Positions 16,075-19,527 of a stretch of 19,527 nt of DNA are shown here, in pieces. This DNA is from Pseudomonadota bacterium (lineage in GTDB: Bacteria; Pseudomonadota; Gammaproteobacteria; Steroidobacterales; Steroidobacteraceae). The stretch's first letter is position 1. Each line of letters opens with the position of its first letter. The stretch covers positions 1-19,527 of the forward strand of contig JAKCEJ010000013.1 in the NCBI GenBank assembly GCA_021838065.1, in the 5' to 3' direction. The position numbers were made by a program, and so were the translations under genes. A model generated the notes under the pieces. That model did no database searches, had not been told where the DNA came from, and saw only the letters and a program-made list of their open reading frames with translations.

Positions 16075-16554
16075 ATGGACGCGCCCGAAGCCGCCCTCGA
16101 GCGCTATCTGCACCGGCGGATTCCCCTTTCCGCGGCCCTCGGTGTGCGCGTTACCGAAGCCAGCGCCGAGCGCGTGCGGCTCACGGCGCCACTCGCCGAG
16201 AACATCAATCACACCGGCACGGTTTTCGGCGGCTCGGCGGCGGCCGTCGCGACGCTCGCCGCCTGGAGCCTGCTGCACCTGCGGCTCGCGGCGGCTGGGC
16301 TCAGCGCCCGGACGGTGATTCAGCGCAGCCGCATGGAATATGAGCGCCCCATCCCCGGCGATTTCGCCGCCGAGTGCCGGCTCGGCGACCGGGCCGCATG
16401 GGAGCGCTTCACTACCGTACTGGCGCGGCGCGGACGGGCGCGTCTGCGGCTCGATGCCGAGCTCAGCTGCGCCCATGAGCCCGTCGGGCGCTTCGAAGGG
16501 CAGTTCGTCGCCCTCGGCAGTGCGCTCGGCGCGGCCGATCCGACCGAGCCCTGA
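16075..16554 (+). CDS. Thioesterase-fold (YiiD C-terminal-like) protein
   Basis: The 159-residue product resembles the hotdog-fold domain found at the C-terminus of YiiD. The key signature is ENINHTGTVFGGSAAAVATLAAW (residues about 42-64, split here by description), where the Asn-His and Gly-Gly-Ser positions form the usual acyl-CoA pocket of this family; SRMEYERPIPGDF (85-97) follows. The substrate is unknown. It starts 18 bases after gloA with no clear ribosome site and is probably at the end of the ilvB-gloA transcript. The name is by family resemblance only. Confidence 0.8.
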   Translation: MDAPEAALERYLHRRIPLSAALGVRVTEASAERVRLTAPLAENINHTGTVFGGSAAAVATLAAWSLLHLRLAAAGLSARTVIQRSRMEYERPIPGDFAAECRLGDRAAWERFTTVLARRGRARLRLDAELSCAHEPVGRFEGQFVALGSALGAADPTEP

Positions 16555-16570
16555 GCGGCGGACGACGACG

Positions 16571-16599
16571 TGGAACTACGGCGCGCGTCGGAGCACAAT
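16571..16599 (+). promoter_or_regulatory. Candidate promoter of the VOC/histone-like gene
   Basis: TGGAAC at 16571-16576 and CACAAT at 16594-16599 are spaced by 17 bases. The surrounding GCACAATGGC occurs again at 17893-17902, upstream of the alpha/beta-hydrolase gene, which suggests a recurring -10 form in this genome. Evidence is weak. Confidence 0.3.
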
Positions 16600-16673
16600 G
16601 GCGTAAACCTCTGCGCGAAGCACTCGCTCGCGCGACATCGAAGCAGTCCGACAGACCCTGGGGGATACTGGCC

Positions 16674-17783
16674 ATGAGTCAAGCCGACCTGCAAGGCAAG
16701 TTCGTTTGGCACGAGTTGATGACGCCCGATGCGCAAGCCGCGGCGGATTTCTACGCGCGCGTGCTGCCGTGGACGACCGAGGCATCCACGGTGCCGGGCT
16801 ACACCTTGTGGATGAGCGGGATGGCGGGTGTGGCCGGACTGATGGGCCAGCCGCAGGCCGTGCGCGACAGCGGCACGCCGCCGAGCTGGCTCGTGTATAT
16901 CGCCGCACCCGACGTCGATGCGACCGTCGAGGCCGCGCAGCGCCTCGGCGGCAAGGTGCTCAAATCGCCCACCGACATTCCAGGCATCGGCCGCTTCGCC
17001 GTGCTGTCCGATCCGCAGGGCGCCGCCTTTGCGGTGTTCATGCCCACCATGGCCGCGCCGGATGGCGCGAAGCCGCCCATCGGCCGCTTCTCCTGGCATG
17101 AGCTCGCGACCGTCGATCCGCAGAACGCGCTCGCGTTCTATGCCCAGCTGTTCGGCTGGACCCGCGGACCTGCCCACGACATGGGCGCCGGCGGCCTGTA
17201 CCAGATCATCGAGCATGCCGGCGCCCAGATCGGCGGCGTGCATGTCCTGCAGGACCCCTCCAAACCGCCGCATTGGCTGAGTTACGTCCGGGTCGGGCGC
17301 CTCGACGAGGCGGTGGCGGCGGTCCAGGCTCACGGCGGCCGCGTGCTGCGCGGGCCGCATGTCGTGCCCGGCGGAGACCGCGTCGCGCACGTCATGGATC
17401 CGCAGGGCGGCACGATTGCGCTGCACGAGCCGCCGGCGGCGGCAGTGGCCCAGCCGGCCGCGGTGCGCCGTCCGGCGGCACCCGGGAAGGCCAAGCGCGC
17501 CGCAAGGCCGCCCGCCCGCCGTGCGGCAAAACCGGCCGCGAAGCGCGCGCCGGCGAAAAAGAAGCCCGCAGCCAAAGCGGTGGCGAAACGCAGCCCGAAA
17601 CGCGCCGCCAAGCGCGCCGCGAAGCCGGCCGCCCGCCGTGCGGCGAAACCGGCCGCAAAGCGCGCGCCAGCGCGTAAAGCGGCCGCAAAGCGCCGTCCGG
17701 TCCGCAAGAGCCGGGCCGCGGCTCGCTCCCGCCCGAAGAAGTCCGCCCGTCGGGCGGCGCCGCGCAGAGCGCGGCGCCGCTGA
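16674..17783 (+). CDS. Two-domain VOC (glyoxalase-like) protein with histone H1-like basic tail
   Basis: The 369-residue product has two tandem VOC-fold modules (about residues 8-125 and 136-252). They begin with the parallel phrases GKFVWHELMTPD and GRFSWHELATVD and end with DPQGAAFAVF and DPQGGTIALHE. These resemble hydroxylase/CFP30-like VOC proteins of unknown substrate. From residue 253 to the end (about 117 residues) the chain is almost only Ala, Lys, Arg and Pro, with KPAAKRAPA-type repeats like the tails of AlgP or histone H1. That part is probably unfolded and binds DNA or RNA. The tail continues in frame without a stop or frameshift, so the fusion is real in this sequence. GGGGGA lies about eight bases before the ATG. 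Confidence 0.88.
   Translation: MSQADLQGKFVWHELMTPDAQAAADFYARVLPWTTEASTVPGYTLWMSGMAGVAGLMGQPQAVRDSGTPPSWLVYIAAPDVDATVEAAQRLGGKVLKSPTDIPGIGRFAVLSDPQGAAFAVFMPTMAAPDGAKPPIGRFSWHELATVDPQNALAFYAQLFGWTRGPAHDMGAGGLYQIIEHAGAQIGGVHVLQDPSKPPHWLSYVRVGRLDEAVAAVQAHGGRVLRGPHVVPGGDRVAHVMDPQGGTIALHEPPAAAVAQPAAVRRPAAPGKAKRAARPPARRAAKPAAKRAPAKKKPAAKAVAKRSPKRAAKRAAKPAARRAAKPAAKRAPARKAAAKRRPVRKSRAAARSRPKKSARRAAPRRARRR
17514..17672 (+). repeat. Two 42-bp direct repeats in the basic tail
   Basis: The segments 17514-17555 and 17631-17672 agree at 39 of 42 positions and lie 117 bp (39 codons) apart. Both encode ARRAAKPAAKRAPA. The differences are all third-position changes except one that turns Ala codons into synonymous forms or leaves residues unchanged, which points to duplication followed by selection on the protein. 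Confidence 0.8.
17754..17780 (+). repeat. Perfect 11-bp hairpin ending at the VOC-protein stop codon
   Basis: GCGGCGCCGCG at 17754-17764 and CGCGGCGCCGC at 17770-17780 are exact reverse complements around a five-base loop CAGAG. The TGA follows directly at 17781. No T-run follows, so it is not a standard intrinsic terminator. It codes for Arg/Ala/Pro residues of the tail. Confidence 0.7.
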
Positions 17784-17911
17784 GCGACCGCGACCGCGAG
17801 TTGAATTGCAGCTTCGCCAGCGCGCGAGGATGGTTCCCGCGCGTCGCACCGCCTCGATCGCTGAAATAGCTGAATCCCCGATCCGGCCTGCGGCACAATG
17901 GCTGGCACATC

Positions 17912-18715
17912 ATGCCGAAACGCACCACGCTTCGTCCCGAGGCCGCCGCGAGCGCGGCCGTCCGTATCCGGCGCGGCTATTTCGAGTCGCGCTTCGGGCA
18001 ACTGCACGTCCACCACGCGATCCCCGGCGGCGGCGGGTTCGAGGAAGGCACGCCGCTGCTGGCGCTGCACCCCGCGACGCATTCGGGGCGGCTGTTCACT
18101 GCCCTGCTGACCGCGCTCGGCCGCGACCGCTCGGCATTCGCGCCGGACCTGCCGGGATTCGGGGAATCCGATGCGCCGGACGGGCTGTCGGTCACCGAAC
18201 AGGCCGCCGCCATCGGCGACTTCCTCGACGCCATGCGGCTGCGCCACGTCGATCTGCTCGGCTGCGGTCTCGGTGCGCGCGTTGCGCTCGAGCTGGCCAC
18301 GACGCGTCCCGCCGTGCGGCGCCTGGTGATCGCCGCGCTTCCCGCGGGCGAGACACCACCCCCGCCGCAGTCAGCTGCTGACGCGGATGCGTACCTGCGC
18401 GCCGTGTGGGCCGGCGCGCGCCGCGACTGTGGCGCCGATGCGCCCCTGGCAATGGTCATTGCCGCGTGCGGCGAGCGGTTGCGCAATGCCGCGCATGCCG
18501 CCGGCACCGGACAGGACCACACGCTGCGCGAGCGGCTGAGCGGGATCTTGCAGCCGCTGCTGGTGCTGCACGCGCCCGATTGGCCGCACGAGGCCGGAGT
18601 ATCCGCCGCCGATCTGCCGGCGCACGCGCGCCGCACGCCGTGCCGCGACTTGTCGCAGCTGCAGAACGCGCCGCAGCCGATCGTCGCGGCGATCCAGGAC
18701 CTCCTCGTCACCTGA
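17912..18715 (+). CDS. Alpha/beta-hydrolase-fold protein lacking the usual nucleophile
   Basis: The 267-residue product has the layout of the alpha/beta-hydrolase fold: an oxyanion-side strand LLALHPATHSG (49-59), then APDLPGFGESDAPDG (77-91), then the strand and nucleophile elbow VDLLGCGLGARVALELA (113-129). At the elbow the GxSxG serine is Gly119, giving GCGLG. The C-terminal region (LSQLQNAPQPIVAAIQDLL) has no catalytic histidine at the expected place. It is therefore probably not a standard hydrolase; a binding or degenerate role, or use of Cys118, cannot be decided. The ATG at 17912 has no ribosome site; a -10-like CACAAT 12 bases upstream would make the transcript almost leaderless. ilvA begins six bases after its stop. 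Confidence 0.78.
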   Translation: MPKRTTLRPEAAASAAVRIRRGYFESRFGQLHVHHAIPGGGGFEEGTPLLALHPATHSGRLFTALLTALGRDRSAFAPDLPGFGESDAPDGLSVTEQAAAIGDFLDAMRLRHVDLLGCGLGARVALELATTRPAVRRLVIAALPAGETPPPPQSAADADAYLRAVWAGARRDCGADAPLAMVIAACGERLRNAAHAAGTGQDHTLRERLSGILQPLLVLHAPDWPHEAGVSAADLPAHARRTPCRDLSQLQNAPQPIVAAIQDLLVT

Positions 18716-18721
18716 GCACTC

Positions 18722-19527
18722 ATGGTCAGCCCCTACATCGAGCAGATTCTCAAGGCGCGCGTCTACGACGTCGCGATCGAGTCGCCGCTGGAGCACGCGC
18801 CGCGCCTCTCGGCGCGAATCGGCAACCACGTGCTGCTCAAGCGCGAGGACCTGCAGCCGGTGTTCTCATTCAAATTGCGCGGCGCCTACAACCGCATCTC
18901 GCGGCTGTCGGAATCCGCGGCGCAGCGCGGCGTGGTGTGCGCCTCGGCCGGCAATCACGCCCAGGGTGTCGCGCTCGCGGCGCGCCGGCGCGGGATCAGG
19001 GCGGTGATCGTGATGCCCCAGACCACCCCCGAGATCAAGGTCCAGGCGGTCAACACGCTCGGCGGCGAGGTCGTCCTGCACGGCGATGACTACGATTCGG
19101 CGTTCGAGCACGCGCTCGGGCTCGTGCGCGAGCGCAACATGGTGCTGGTGCATCCCTTCGACGATCCGGATGTCATCGCCGGCCAGGGCACGATCGCGGT
19201 GGAGATGGCGCGCCAGACCGGCGGGAACCTCGATGCGGTGTTCGTGCCGGTCGGTGGCGGCGGCCTCATCGCCGGCGTGTCGGTGTACCTGAAGTATCTG
19301 TACCCGGGCATTCGCATTATCGGCGTCGAGCCCGAGGAGGCCGCCGGAATGTACGAGTCCCTGAAGGCCGGCCGCCGGGTGACGCTGGAGCGGGTGGGCC
19401 TGTTCGCCGACGGGGTCGCCGTGAAGCGGGTCGGCGAGGAGACCTTCGAGCTGTGCCGCAAACACGTCGATGAGATCATCCTGCTCGACAACGACGAGAT
19501 CTGCGCCGCCATCCAGGACGTGTTCGA
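18722..19527 (+). CDS. ilvA: Threonine dehydratase, biosynthetic (5' part; runs off window)
   Basis: The frame is open from ATG 18722 to the right edge (268 codons), about half of the usual 500-residue enzyme. It converts L-threonine to 2-oxobutyrate and ammonia, the first step of isoleucine synthesis. The pyridoxal phosphate lysine is K51 in FSFKLRGAYN. SAGNHAQG (near 75-82) and the phosphate-binding glycine loop PVGGGGLIAG (near 177-186) are intact, and the phrase GVEPEEAAGMYESL is typical of IlvA. The C-terminal ACT-like regulatory domains lie outside the window, so biosynthetic rather than catabolic type is inferred from the N-terminal style (YIEQILKARVYDVA). It follows the alpha/beta-hydrolase gene by six bases. 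Confidence 0.93.
   Translation, partial: MVSPYIEQILKARVYDVAIESPLEHAPRLSARIGNHVLLKREDLQPVFSFKLRGAYNRISRLSESAAQRGVVCASAGNHAQGVALAARRRGIRAVIVMPQTTPEIKVQAVNTLGGEVVLHGDDYDSAFEHALGLVRERNMVLVHPFDDPDVIAGQGTIAVEMARQTGGNLDAVFVPVGGGGLIAGVSVYLKYLYPGIRIIGVEPEEAAGMYESLKAGRRVTLERVGLFADGVAVKRVGEETFELCRKHVDEIILLDNDEICAAIQDVF

Noticed and set aside
13468..16476. A very long open frame on the minus strand (about 1000 codons) across the acetolactate synthase, glyoxalase and thioesterase genes.
   Set aside because: It is the antisense shadow of high-GC codons in clearly recognised plus-strand genes; its translation is low-complexity and matches no family I know.

Overview
The window is a very GC-rich chromosomal segment from what looks like a gammaproteobacterium. 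The evidence is a Pseudomonas-type five-step histidine utilisation set, a CTGT-N8-ACAG LexA box, a sigma54/NtrC-controlled PII gene and a PA0069-type radical SAM protein. An order such as Xanthomonadales, Nevskiales or Steroidobacterales would fit, but the genus cannot be read from the sequence. No rRNA, tRNA, transposase, phage gene or CRISPR array was seen. The one mobile element is an intein.

Layout: (1) Positions 1-1166, minus strand: the 5' part of a gene for a protein with two SPOR-like segments, cut by the left edge. Its leader carries a clear c-di-GMP-I (GEMM-I) riboswitch at 1260-1342. (2) Positions 1509-8978: a complete histidine degradation locus. hutI-hutH-hutG-hutU run leftwards with every junction overlapping by 1-4 bases, and hutF-hutC run rightwards. 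The two arms diverge from a short AT-rich control region holding two CTAG-centred palindromes 20 bp apart, probably HutC operators. (3) Positions 8991-11081, minus strand: a radical SAM protein interrupted by a 346-residue intein with a LAGLIDADG endonuclease. The intein sits inside the CxxxCxxC iron-sulfur motif, and the promoter carries a LexA box. (4) Positions 11252-12475: a ferredoxin/rubredoxin reductase-like flavoprotein. (5) Positions 12724-13062: a PII signalling protein with a sigma54 promoter and an upstream NtrC site. (6) Positions 13103-15627: acetolactate synthase small subunit and large subunit, divergently transcribed rather than in one operon. (7) Positions 15637-19527, plus strand: glyoxalase I, a YiiD-type thioesterase-fold protein, a two-domain VOC protein fused to a histone H1-like basic tail, an alpha/beta-hydrolase that lacks the usual nucleophile, and the start of threonine dehydratase ilvA, cut by the right edge.

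How it fits together: HutH, HutU, HutI, HutF and HutG would take histidine to glutamate, formate and two ammonia, and HutC would derepress both arms when urocanate accumulates. The PII gene links nearby nitrogen sensing to NtrC. ilvN, ilvB and ilvA supply the entry steps to isoleucine and valine. The most unusual points are the intein that must splice out to build a radical SAM cluster site under an SOS promoter, the c-di-GMP riboswitch before a SPOR protein, and the VOC/histone-like fusion.
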